From positions 1-56,550 of the forward strand of contig CAQOGY010000020.1 in the NCBI GenBank assembly GCA_948847595.1: 56,550 nt of DNA. Reading direction: 5' to 3'. The notes beneath the pieces are model-generated. The model had not been told where the DNA came from and ran no database searches. It worked only from the letters and a program-made list of their open reading frames with translations. Both the position numbers and the translations under genes were made by a program. Shown here piece by piece: positions 27,644 to 36,735 of the stretch. This DNA is from an uncultured Bacteroides sp. (lineage in GTDB: Bacteria; Bacteroidota; Bacteroidia; Bacteroidales; Bacteroidaceae). The stretch's first letter is position 1; each line of letters begins with the position of its first letter.

Positions 27644-27770
27644 GGTATTTGTCTAATTTATTATTCTTGAGAGAAAAGACGTGTTACAAGTTTACTGAAA
27701 TTCCTACGATAATTTTCAGTATAGAAAATGATGTAAAAATAACAATGGTATCTTTTAAAGACAAGGATTT

Positions 27771-28589
27771 ATGAAACTATCCATAATAACCATTTGTTAC
27801 AATGACAAGACTGGCTTAGAGAAAACGTCCAAGTCTGTAATTTCCCAGACCTGTAAGAATTTTGAGTGGATCTTTGTTGATGGTGGTAGTACTGATGGAA
27901 GTGCTGAACTTATCAATGATATAGTTAATGCGCTAATAGCTGACCCTCTGACCGCTAATCTTGTAGGATACCATGTATCCGAAAAAGACAAAGGTATCTA
28001 CAATGCTATGAACAAAGGCATCCGACGGGCAAAAGGTGAGTTTCTGTTATTCATGAATGCAGGTGACTGTTTGTATGACGAGAAGGTGCTGGAGAAGGTG
28101 CTGCCATTATTATCGGATAAAGATATTTATGTTGGGGATGTTGCCAACGATATGAATGGCAAATTAGAGGTTGATGAGTTTCCGCGTAATTTGGATCCGA
28201 AAACTATTCTTGACCAGATTGTATTTAAGTTAATACCTCATCAGGCTGCTTTTATCAAGCGAGAACTTTTTGAGAGATACGGTTTGTATCGTGAAGATCT
28301 CCGTATTGCTTCTGACTGGTACTTCTTCTATAATGCACTTGTGATGAATGGGGCGACCATCGAAACAATCCTTCTGCCCATTGCCATCTTCGATATGACG
28401 GGAATCAGTTCAACGGACAAGAATCGTGTTAATGAACGCATGACGAGTCAGGATGTCATTCCTTGTCAGCAGGAACTATTTACGTTCTATCGTGAAAATG
28501 TTGAAATCGTAAATGCTTTTCATAGTTCAAGAATTGGAAAACTAATGATGAGGGCATATTTCTTCATCTACAGGAAGTTCTTGTCTTAG
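27771..28589 (+). CDS. Family 2 glycosyltransferase
   Basis: The 272-residue protein opens with MKLSIITICYNDKTGLEKT and the nucleotide-binding DGGSTDGS, then KGIYNAMNKGIRRAKGEFLLFMNAGD, whose NAGD takes the place of the usual DxD. This is the WcaE-like branch of GT-A enzymes. It has no membrane helix. It adds one sugar to the repeat unit; donor and acceptor are unknown. A 127-bp gap separates it from the flippase. Confidence 0.9.
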   Translation: MKLSIITICYNDKTGLEKTSKSVISQTCKNFEWIFVDGGSTDGSAELINDIVNALIADPLTANLVGYHVSEKDKGIYNAMNKGIRRAKGEFLLFMNAGDCLYDEKVLEKVLPLLSDKDIYVGDVANDMNGKLEVDEFPRNLDPKTILDQIVFKLIPHQAAFIKRELFERYGLYREDLRIASDWYFFYNALVMNGATIETILLPIAIFDMTGISSTDKNRVNERMTSQDVIPCQQELFTFYRENVEIVNAFHSSRIGKLMMRAYFFIYRKFLS

Positions 28590-28645
28590 TACCGAAAGAC
28601 TTTTTAATCACAATAACTTATGCTAAATAAAATCAAAAGCTTATT

Positions 28646-29431
28646 ATGATACCCAAAATGATTCATTTTACATGGTTCTCGAATGATCCGTATCCTGAAA
28701 AGATACAGAAGTGTATTGACTCATGGAAACAATATATGCCCGACTACGAGATTATCCATTGGGATATGAATCGTATTAAGGATATTGGGATTCCTTTCTT
28801 AAAAGAAGCATTGGCTGCAAAGAAATGGGCGTTTGCTGCTGACTACATTAGGTTATATGCTGTATATCACTATGGTGGTATATATCTCGATACAGATGTT
28901 CAGGTATATAAGTCGTTTGACACAATGTTGGATAAGGAATGTTTTATCGGTCGTGAAAACAGTTGGCACTTTGCTAATGGACATGATACTGTATGTTATC
29001 TTGGTTCACATTGTTTCGGAGCTGTGAAGGGACATCCATTTATAGGAGATGCCTTGGAATACTACAATAGTATACAATTTCTGAAGACAGATAATCCAAA
29101 CGTACCAAATGTATTGAAGCAGAATATAACTATTATACCATACATTCAAGCCGAATATGCAAGAAAATACGGATATAATTGGAATTACTCGGCACCACAG
29201 CATCAGTTGTTGGAGAATGGAATTGAAATCTATCCATGTAATTATTTTGATGGAATGGCTGGTGATCCTGAGGTATATTGCGTTCATTTGGCTGTAGGTT
29301 CATGGCGCGAAGAGTATAATACTTATGCCGATAATACGATCTCTTGGAAATACAAGATTGAATGGCGTATCATAGCACTCCTGAAGAAAATTCTTCGCAA
29401 GCATCAATACGACATTATTAAGATTACATAG
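28646..29431 (+). CDS. Family 32 (DXD) glycosyltransferase
   Basis: The 261-residue protein starts MIPKMIHFTWFSNDPYP and carries the metal-binding motif GGIYLDTDVQ, with Asp82-Thr-Asp84. These features mark the GT32 family of sugar transferases. A related gene lies at 34998 with the same N-terminal pattern, so two different linkages in the repeat unit are likely made by this family. It is directly followed by the next gene with no gap. Confidence 0.9.
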   Translation: MIPKMIHFTWFSNDPYPEKIQKCIDSWKQYMPDYEIIHWDMNRIKDIGIPFLKEALAAKKWAFAADYIRLYAVYHYGGIYLDTDVQVYKSFDTMLDKECFIGRENSWHFANGHDTVCYLGSHCFGAVKGHPFIGDALEYYNSIQFLKTDNPNVPNVLKQNITIIPYIQAEYARKYGYNWNYSAPQHQLLENGIEIYPCNYFDGMAGDPEVYCVHLAVGSWREEYNTYADNTISWKYKIEWRIIALLKKILRKHQYDIIKIT

Positions 29432-30556
29432 ATGAAAAAGAAAGTTCTTTTTGTAATCGAATCTCTCTCTGGAGGTGGTGCTGAGATGGTGCTGAACACT
29501 TTGGTACAGAAGTTTGATTACAACAAATATGATGTGACGGTATGTTCGTTAGTTGATGTAGGTAAGTACAACGATGCCATCAAACGTACTTGTAACTATA
29601 AATATGTGATACCTGATTCTACAGGAAAATCACTCCTTTTTCGTCTGTGGTGTAGCCTACTATATCATTTGGTCTATTTTTGGCTACCATTAAAGTGGGT
29701 GTATAAACTATTTATTCCAAAGGGATTTGACACGGAGGTGGCATTTATTGAAGGCTTGGTTACAAAGTTGTTACAATATTCCTATAGGCGCAAAGTGGCA
29801 TGGATACATTGTGATTTGAAGGAATTTCCATGGCCGGTGGATACTGGAATATACAAGAATCTTGGGGAGGAAAAGAAAGCATATTCGCAGTATGATAGGA
29901 TTGCGGTTGTATCTAACTTATCGAAGAATCATTTTATTGAAATCTATGGACTTGATGATCGTACGCGATGTATCTATAATCCGATAGATAAGAAGTTAAT
30001 TCGAGAAAGAGCCGGTTTGGAAAAGCGAGACTCTAAAGATAGCAAGTTCCGTTTCATTACAGTTGGACGTTTTACGGAAGCAAAAGGCTTTGATCGTTTG
30101 ATAGAAGCATCAGCTCGTTTGAAACAGGATGGTTTTGATTTTGAACTTTGGATAGTTGGTGAAGGTGCTGATCGCGGGAAGTTTGTAGCTTATAGCTTAG
30201 AACTTAAAGTTCAAGAATATGTGAGATTCTTAGGGTTTCAGGCGAATCCTTACATGTATATGAGTCAATGTGATTGCTTTGTGTGCTCAAGCCGAACAGA
30301 AGGCTACAGCCTTGTTATAGCCGAAGCAATGTGTGTGGGGCTTCCTGTCATCAGCACCCGATGTGCGGGGCCTGAAGAGATTCTCGAAGGTGGAAAGTGG
30401 GGGGTGATAGTTGATAACTCCACCGATGGCCTGTATGAAGGCATGAGGCAGATGCTGATTGATAATAAAACGGAAGAGTATAAGGAGCTATCATTGGAGC
30501 GTGCCAAGAGTTTTGATATCGAGAAAACAATGAGTGAAGTTTATAGTGTGTTGTAA
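29432..30556 (+). CDS. Family 4 glycosyltransferase
   Basis: A 374-residue GT-B enzyme. The N-terminus has the glycine-rich LSGGGAEMVLNTL. The C-terminal half has FITVGRFTEAKGFDRLIEA and the donor-binding EGYSLVIAEAMCVGLPVIST. It lacks membrane helices and acts at the inner face of the cytoplasmic membrane. Its start abuts the stop of the GT32 gene. Confidence 0.92.
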   Translation: MKKKVLFVIESLSGGGAEMVLNTLVQKFDYNKYDVTVCSLVDVGKYNDAIKRTCNYKYVIPDSTGKSLLFRLWCSLLYHLVYFWLPLKWVYKLFIPKGFDTEVAFIEGLVTKLLQYSYRRKVAWIHCDLKEFPWPVDTGIYKNLGEEKKAYSQYDRIAVVSNLSKNHFIEIYGLDDRTRCIYNPIDKKLIRERAGLEKRDSKDSKFRFITVGRFTEAKGFDRLIEASARLKQDGFDFELWIVGEGADRGKFVAYSLELKVQEYVRFLGFQANPYMYMSQCDCFVCSSRTEGYSLVIAEAMCVGLPVISTRCAGPEEILEGGKWGVIVDNSTDGLYEGMRQMLIDNKTEEYKELSLERAKSFDIEKTMSEVYSVL

Positions 30557-30571
30557 ATAGTTGATAATTGA

Positions 30572-31600
30572 ATGTTAATAAATATTATAGGGGGTAAATC
30601 AGGAAGCAAGGAAGTCTTCAGATCCTCGAATTTTGAACTCTTGCGACTTGTTTGCATGCTTTTGATAATTTGTGGACACATCATTATGATTCATGGATAT
30701 GATACGGTAGGAGATAGTTCGTGGTACATAAAGCAGATTTTCACCCCTTTCTGTACGGTTGCCGTAAATATATTTGTTTTAATTTCCGGTTATTTTGGTA
30801 TTAAACTAAACACCAAGAAACTTTGGTCGCTAAACTGTATGGTGACGTTATATTGTGTTGTGTTCCTTGTTCTGGCTCTTGGTTTAGGAATTCATACATT
30901 ATCCATATCGAAAGATTGGATGCAGCTTGTGCCTGTTGTTACAAAGCAGTACTGGTTCATCACTGTCTATTTTGCGTTATGTTTGATTAGTCCCTTCTTG
31001 AACAAGCTTGTGGAGGTACTGGATAAGGAACTGTACAAGAAACTATTGATAACGAGCATTGTGCTCTTCTGCATTCTACCCACTTTTGCTGTTATTCTCA
31101 ACTTTAAGACAATAACTCTTGATTCTGGTTATGGCTTGGTGAACTTTGTGTTCCTCTACCTTATGGGAAGATATATTCGGTTACATAATAGATTTGAACT
31201 CAACAAATACAAGTATCTTGGTTTATACATAGTATGCATGTCTATCATGGCTGCTTTCCAGATATGCTATTCTAAACTTCTGGGGTTCGACTTTGATGCA
31301 CTCATTAGCTATGATACCTTCTTCACTTTCGTGGGAGCCGTAGGTTTATTCATGTACTTCCGTGAATTGTCGTTCTCAAGCAATATGATAAACCAACTTG
31401 CTAAGCCTTGTCTTGCAGTATATGTCATACATCTGAATCCTTTGATATTTCACTACATCTTTGATGATATTCTGCATACAAAAGCATATAGTGGATACAG
31501 CTATGTTACCTTCCTGTTGGTTGCACCACCTGTCATCTATCTCGCATGTGCTGTAATCGAGTTGTGTAGAAATAAAGCAACCTCATTATTTGTAAAATAA
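30572..31600 (+). CDS. Membrane acyltransferase (acyltransferase 3 family)
   Basis: The 342-residue protein has about ten membrane helices. The first begins NFELLRLVCMLLIICGHI, where the Arg and the helix His of the family are present. Such enzymes transfer acetyl or succinyl groups from the cytoplasm to sugars. It is one of three such proteins in the window. The gene follows the GT4 gene by 15 bp. Confidence 0.88.
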   Translation: MLINIIGGKSGSKEVFRSSNFELLRLVCMLLIICGHIIMIHGYDTVGDSSWYIKQIFTPFCTVAVNIFVLISGYFGIKLNTKKLWSLNCMVTLYCVVFLVLALGLGIHTLSISKDWMQLVPVVTKQYWFITVYFALCLISPFLNKLVEVLDKELYKKLLITSIVLFCILPTFAVILNFKTITLDSGYGLVNFVFLYLMGRYIRLHNRFELNKYKYLGLYIVCMSIMAAFQICYSKLLGFDFDALISYDTFFTFVGAVGLFMYFRELSFSSNMINQLAKPCLAVYVIHLNPLIFHYIFDDILHTKAYSGYSYVTFLLVAPPVIYLACAVIELCRNKATSLFVK

Positions 31601-31644
31601 TAACGTTATCATGCAATTACTCGCGTTTAATAAAAACAGAACAA

Positions 31645-32640
31645 ATGTCATCAAGGGGGGTAGCAATCCTTATGATGATATGTTATCATTCTTTTGGGTC
31701 TTCAGATTATTCACGATACATCTCATTGGTGTGGATAAGTGGAAGACCGCTATTTTCATGGCTACGTGATGCCTGTAATCCCGTAGGTGTATTTATGGTG
31801 GTGAGCGGATATGGAATGTTCTTCTCATACCTCAAAGCAAAGAAAGACGGGTTGTCGACTGTCAAATGGCAACACTCCTTGTCAAGAATAATACGTCTCT
31901 ATGTGCCATTTTGGATAGCCACATTACTTGCAACGTGTATAGCAAGGCCACATACTGTTGTGGATAAGTTGACTGATATCCCAATGTTGATTGCCAATCT
32001 TACTGCCTATTATCCTACTTACAACATGGTGGGTTGGTATATAGCTCCGTTTGTGTTGACGAGTCTTTTTATAGATAGAATTTTCAAGTGGTTTGAGAAG
32101 TATGAAATAGCTTTTCTTATCTTCGGATTATTGTATTACTATGGTATGGCAAAGGTTTATGGTATGGCATATGACAGAATAGCAGAACATCAGTGGTTAT
32201 TAATATTGTGTAGGACATCTGAGTTCTATTTGCCAATGATGCTTGGTGCATCAGCAGCAAAACATTCGTCATGGAACTGTAAGTTTATAATGAACGAAAA
32301 GATTGTTACAGCTATTTGTGCAGTTGTTGTAATCCTAATGTTTGCATATAGCTCATGGAAGGGCATTCCGGCTTATCCCGTATATTGTGCAGTATTGGTG
32401 CTGCTGATAGCCAATGTCAGGTTAAGTAGATACTCAGAGAAAATATTTGCATTTCTTGGAGTACACTCCATGAACATTTGGTTTATACATAATTTCTTTT
32501 TCAAATGGGCATTTATGGCTCAATATCCTATACTTATTCTTATAACTGACATTATAATCAGCATAGGAGTATCTTATGTGATTAATTTTTTGTCTAACCC
32601 CATTGTCACAAGGCTAACAAAGCTTGTGCGAGACTATTAA
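31645..32640 (+). CDS. Membrane acyltransferase (acyltransferase 3 family), N-terminus probably frameshifted
   Basis: The 331-residue frame opens abruptly at MSSRGVAILMMICYHSFG, in the middle of the family's first-helix motif (normally ...KGIAILLMLxHH). A second ATG at 31611, 10 bp after the previous stop, reads MQLLAFNKNRTNVIKG and then falls out of frame at a run of six G (31655-31660). With five G it would run straight into VAILMMICYHSF. So the present sequence has one extra G relative to a likely full-length frame, or it uses the internal ATG at 31645. The rest shows about nine helices and looks intact. Confidence 0.82.
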   Translation: MSSRGVAILMMICYHSFGSSDYSRYISLVWISGRPLFSWLRDACNPVGVFMVVSGYGMFFSYLKAKKDGLSTVKWQHSLSRIIRLYVPFWIATLLATCIARPHTVVDKLTDIPMLIANLTAYYPTYNMVGWYIAPFVLTSLFIDRIFKWFEKYEIAFLIFGLLYYYGMAKVYGMAYDRIAEHQWLLILCRTSEFYLPMMLGASAAKHSSWNCKFIMNEKIVTAICAVVVILMFAYSSWKGIPAYPVYCAVLVLLIANVRLSRYSEKIFAFLGVHSMNIWFIHNFFFKWAFMAQYPILILITDIIISIGVSYVINFLSNPIVTRLTKLVRDY

Positions 32641-32669
32641 TTGGTTATACTGTACATAAAAAAAATAGA

Positions 32670-33875
32670 ATGAAGAAACGTCTGTTTGTCAATATCCATT
32701 ATTTGGAAATTGGCGGAGCTGAGCGTGCTCTATTGGGATTACTATCTGCTCTTGATCCGGAAAAAGTTGATATAGATTTGTTTGTAAATCAGCATACGGG
32801 AGAATTTATGTCGCTGATTCCGAATTATGTAAATCTGTTGCCTGAAGTACCGGAATATACCTGTATTGAACGTTCTATAAAGGACATTGTGAAAGAGGGA
32901 CATATAGGAATAGTGTTACGTCGTATGTGGGCAAAGCTTAAGCATAAACGGTATCTTAAAACCTTGACTGATGAGGAGCGAAAGCATGATTCCAGTATAT
33001 TCCAATATGTTGCAAATGCTGTTGAAGGCACTTTACCATCTTTGGAATATTTAGGTGAATATGACCTTGCGTTAAGTTTTCTACAGCCTCATAACATTGT
33101 TCTGAATAAAGTAAAGGCTAAAAAGAAAATATGCTGGATACACACAGACTATTCCACCATCCATGTGAACCGCGATTTGGAACTGCCTGTATGGAATGGT
33201 TTTGATTACGTAGCTTCAATTAGTGACGAGTGTACAAAAACATTTTTGCAAACATTTCCTGAATTGAAGGATAAAATTGTGTTGATAGAGAATATCCTTT
33301 CACCTCTCTTTGTGCGTCAGCAAGCGGAACTGGAGGATGTTTCGAACGAAATGCCGGATGAATCGGGTGTGGTGAAGATTCTCACCATAGGTCGTTTTTC
33401 TCCCCCCAAAAAAATAGAGGGTATTCCACATATTTGTGCCGAGATGGAACGGTTGGGTGTGGAATTTAAGTGGTATATTATAGGCTATGGTCCCGATGCG
33501 GAGATTCAAGAGGCTTTGGATAAATACAACATGCGACATCGCATGATATTATTAGGTAAGAAAACCAATCCATATCCTTATATAAAGGCTTGTGATATTT
33601 ATGCCCAGCCCAGTATCTATGAGGGAAAAAGTGTGACTGTACGTGAGGCTCAGATGCTGTATAAGCCCGTAGTAATAACAGATTATCCTACTGCGAAAAG
33701 TCAAATAACAAGTGGGGTAGATGGAGTGATTGTGCCGCTTGATGAAATGGAGACAGCCAAAGGAATAGTTGAAGTTATTAGAAATAAAGAACTCATAAAC
33801 AGATTCATTGAATATCTTAGAACTCACGATTACGGAAATGAATCCGAGGTGGAGAAAATATATTCTATGATATGA
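32670..33875 (+). CDS. Family 4 glycosyltransferase
   Basis: A 401-residue GT-B protein. It has the N-terminal YLEIGGAERALLGLLSAL and the C-terminal ILTIGRFSPPKKIEGIPHIC, with the donor-binding PSIYEGKSVTVREAQMLYKPVVIT. The region between about 60 and 120 holds an amphipathic, Lys/Arg-rich stretch (RRMWAKLKHKRYLKTL) that may rest on the membrane. It is followed by the polymerase gene after 53 bp. Confidence 0.92.
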   Translation: MKKRLFVNIHYLEIGGAERALLGLLSALDPEKVDIDLFVNQHTGEFMSLIPNYVNLLPEVPEYTCIERSIKDIVKEGHIGIVLRRMWAKLKHKRYLKTLTDEERKHDSSIFQYVANAVEGTLPSLEYLGEYDLALSFLQPHNIVLNKVKAKKKICWIHTDYSTIHVNRDLELPVWNGFDYVASISDECTKTFLQTFPELKDKIVLIENILSPLFVRQQAELEDVSNEMPDESGVVKILTIGRFSPPKKIEGIPHICAEMERLGVEFKWYIIGYGPDAEIQEALDKYNMRHRMILLGKKTNPYPYIKACDIYAQPSIYEGKSVTVREAQMLYKPVVITDYPTAKSQITSGVDGVIVPLDEMETAKGIVEVIRNKELINRFIEYLRTHDYGNESEVEKIYSMI

Positions 33876-33928
33876 TAACATTTTTGATAGTACATAACAA
33901 ATATAGCTTAATTATAGTATAAACTATT

Positions 33929-34996
33929 ATGATTCCAGGTTTTTGGCATAAATATGTGTATTTGTTGTTGGTTGCCTTTATGACAATTTTAATAGTAAAC
34001 GACAGAAAGAGTTTGAAAATACGTGAAAATATGATTGGCTCTATTTTGTTGTGCGTGTTTTTGATTGTATTTATTGGCTTTAGACCTCATACTATTGCAT
34101 TTGGTGATACTGTAAATTATGCTTCTTGGTGGGGAGTGCATGGATGGTATGGATTCCAATGGGATGTATCAAATAAGATTTTTGATAATCTCTACAACTA
34201 TATGGAGAATTTGTTTCCTGATGCGACATTGTTTTTCGTATTGATTGCGGCTATATATTTTATATGTATATTGATAGCTTGTCGTAAATTGTTCCCTTCA
34301 AATACTTTAATAGTATTTTTAGTTTGCTTGGCTGCATTCTCAACATTCTCGTATGCTACGAATGGCATAAAGGCAGGTGCGGCAGGTTCATTGTTCTTGG
34401 TAGCTTTAGCCTATAGAGATAAAATGTGGTTATCTATAATCTTCCTTTTGTTATCTTGGGGATTTCATCATTCTATGCAAATGCCAGTTGCTGCATATGT
34501 GTTAACTTTAGTTTTTAAAAATGAGAGGTGGTATTTTTATGGATGGCTGTTATGTTTATTAATGGCTGTGGCACATATTTCTTTTTTTCAGGGATTATTT
34601 GCTGAAATAACGGATGAGTCGGGAGCAGGCTATCTAAATTGGAAGCCAAATGATGATTGGGGAGGGAAAAGTGGCTTCCGTATAGATTTTGTAATATATA
34701 GTGCGATGCCTGTACTTATGGGATATTATGTGAAATTTAAATACCGACTAAAGGATAAATTGTACGATATAATGTTATACATCTATTTGACTTGTAATGG
34801 AATATGGATGCTTTGTATGTATGCGCAATTCACAAACCGTATTGCATACTTGTCATGGTTTATATATCCGATATTGTTGATTTATCCATGTTATACTATT
34901 AATGACAAGAATCATCCGTTAGTATTGATGCGGCAGAAAGTTGTATTGCTGCATTTGGCATTTACACTGTTTATGGACTTAATTTATTATGCTTGA
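33929..34996 (+). CDS. EpsG-family membrane protein, probable capsule polymerase (Wzy-type)
   Basis: The 355-residue protein has about nine to ten membrane helices and the EpsG features: a first periplasmic loop with FIGFRPHTIAFGDTVNY after helix 2 and a Trp-rich segment. No other polymerase-like gene exists in the locus, so it is the best candidate to join flipped repeat units. Polymerases diverge strongly, so the role rests on topology and context. Its stop lies next to the start of the second GT32 gene. Confidence 0.8.
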   Translation: MIPGFWHKYVYLLLVAFMTILIVNDRKSLKIRENMIGSILLCVFLIVFIGFRPHTIAFGDTVNYASWWGVHGWYGFQWDVSNKIFDNLYNYMENLFPDATLFFVLIAAIYFICILIACRKLFPSNTLIVFLVCLAAFSTFSYATNGIKAGAAGSLFLVALAYRDKMWLSIIFLLLSWGFHHSMQMPVAAYVLTLVFKNERWYFYGWLLCLLMAVAHISFFQGLFAEITDESGAGYLNWKPNDDWGGKSGFRIDFVIYSAMPVLMGYYVKFKYRLKDKLYDIMLYIYLTCNGIWMLCMYAQFTNRIAYLSWFIYPILLIYPCYTINDKNHPLVLMRQKVVLLHLAFTLFMDLIYYA

Positions 34997-34997
34997 T

Positions 34998-35729
34998 ATG
35001 ATACCTAAAATAATTCATTACTGTTGGTTTGGCGGTAATCCGCTTCCCAAAGATGCGCAAAAGTGTATTGCATCGTGGAGAAAACACCTACCGGATTATG
35101 AAATAAAGGAGTGGAATGAAAGTAATTTTGATATTAATTGCTGTCCGTATGTAAAAGAGGCCTATGAAGCAAAGAAGTATGCCTTTGTAAGTGATTACGC
35201 ACGTTTTTATGTGATGTATTATTATGGTGGTGTGTATTTTGATACTGATGTAGAGGTAATACGTAATATGGATGACATAATAGCTAAAGGTAATTTCATG
35301 GGTTTTGAAAAAAGCTTGCCCGAATCTCCAGTAGGGGTCAACCCAGGGCTTGGTATGGCTGTTGAGCCCAAATTATCAGTGTTGAAGGAATTGCTCAATC
35401 TGTACGATAGTAAAACTTCGTTTACTTATGGAGAAGGAACAATTGTGTATTATACAACTGAAGTGTTAAAAAAACATGGTTTGGTCAATGAATACTGTAT
35501 ACAGCAAGTTGCTGGCCTGACTATATATACTGATGATTACTTATGCCCTATGGATTCTACTACCGGGCTCATGCATTTAACTGAGAATACAGTTTCTATA
35601 CATCATTATTCCTGTTTGTGGATGGATCAGAAGTCTATGAGTTTTCGCTTGCATCTATTAAAAAATAAATTAATTAGAATTTTGGGAGCTAAAACAGTAT
35701 TTACTTTCATAAGATTAATAAAAAGATAA
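34998..35729 (+). CDS. Family 32 (DXD) glycosyltransferase
   Basis: A second GT32 enzyme. I choose the ATG at 34998 because MIPKIIHYCWFGG matches the family start and the paralogue at 28646; an in-frame ATG at 34989 overlaps the polymerase stop by 8 bp and would allow translational coupling. VYFDTDVEV carries the DXD motif. The C-terminus (about residues 215-243) is Lys/Arg-rich and hydrophobic, which suggests membrane contact. About 243 residues, complete. Confidence 0.9.
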   Translation: MIPKIIHYCWFGGNPLPKDAQKCIASWRKHLPDYEIKEWNESNFDINCCPYVKEAYEAKKYAFVSDYARFYVMYYYGGVYFDTDVEVIRNMDDIIAKGNFMGFEKSLPESPVGVNPGLGMAVEPKLSVLKELLNLYDSKTSFTYGEGTIVYYTTEVLKKHGLVNEYCIQQVAGLTIYTDDYLCPMDSTTGLMHLTENTVSIHHYSCLWMDQKSMSFRLHLLKNKLIRILGAKTVFTFIRLIKR

Positions 35730-35835
35730 GTTCATAGTGTATATAAAACTTGTGTCTGTTATTGTGTTAAGGTAATAGTATATAGGTAAATGTATATCCT
35801 TAACACTAATGTGAGCATATAATTGATGATTAGCA

Positions 35836-36735
35836 ATGAAAACATTAACAGTATTTACTCCAGCATACAACAGGGCTCATACAATAGGGCGTACTTATAA
35901 GAGTCTTTGTCAACAAACATGTAAGGATTTTAAGTGGTTAGTGGTAGATGATGGTTCTACTGATAATACAAAAGAACTTATAAAAGGTTGGATTGCAGAA
36001 GGTATAATAGAAATTGATTATTTGTATCAAGAGAATCAGGGTATGCATGGTGCACATAACACTGCTTATCGAAACATAGATACAGAGCTGAATACATGCA
36101 TAGATTCTGATGATTATATGCCGGATGACGCTGTGGAAAAGATTCTTTCATTTTGGAAACAATACGGTTCTGATAAGGTTGCTGGTATTATTGGGCTTGA
36201 TGCAACGGCGGATGGCAGCATAATCGGCTTAAAGTTTCCTGAAGGTCTGACAACAACAACACTTCGTGGTTACTACGAAAGATTGCATGGCAGTGGTGAT
36301 AAAAAGATGATTTACCGTACTGAAGTAGTAAAAAAATATCCTCAGTATCCGTTGTTTGAAGGTGAACGTTATGTGGGGCTTGCTTATCTTTACAATATGA
36401 TTGATGCTGATTATGAGTTGCTCGTCAGTAATGATGTATATGTAATAGTTGAGTATCAGGATGACGGTTCAAGTCGCGGTATGTGGAATCAGTATTGGAA
36501 GAATCCGAAAGGATTTGCCTTTTTGCGCAAGTTTGATATGGTGCAAACCAAATCATGGAAACGCAGGATTCGAGATAATATTCATTATGTGTCACATTCT
36601 GTTCGTTCTAAGAATAATCGTTTTCTTATGGAATCACCTATGAAATGGCTTACATTCCTGTGTATTGTACCTGGCATTATACTTTACTATATTAATAAAG
36701 ACAAGGTAAAGAAAAATTTACTTTACGGAAAATGA
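35836..36735 (+). CDS. Family 2 glycosyltransferase
   Basis: The 299-residue protein opens MKTLTVFTPAYNRAHTIGRTYKSL, with VVDDGSTDNT and CIDSDDYMPDDA holding the DxD-type motif. A hydrophobic segment near residues 270-288 (WLTFLCIVPGIILYYI) probably anchors it. Its stop codon overlaps the start of the next gene in an ATGA junction, which points to coupled translation. Sugar specificity unknown. Confidence 0.92.
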   Translation: MKTLTVFTPAYNRAHTIGRTYKSLCQQTCKDFKWLVVDDGSTDNTKELIKGWIAEGIIEIDYLYQENQGMHGAHNTAYRNIDTELNTCIDSDDYMPDDAVEKILSFWKQYGSDKVAGIIGLDATADGSIIGLKFPEGLTTTTLRGYYERLHGSGDKKMIYRTEVVKKYPQYPLFEGERYVGLAYLYNMIDADYELLVSNDVYVIVEYQDDGSSRGMWNQYWKNPKGFAFLRKFDMVQTKSWKRRIRDNIHYVSHSVRSKNNRFLMESPMKWLTFLCIVPGIILYYINKDKVKKNLLYGK

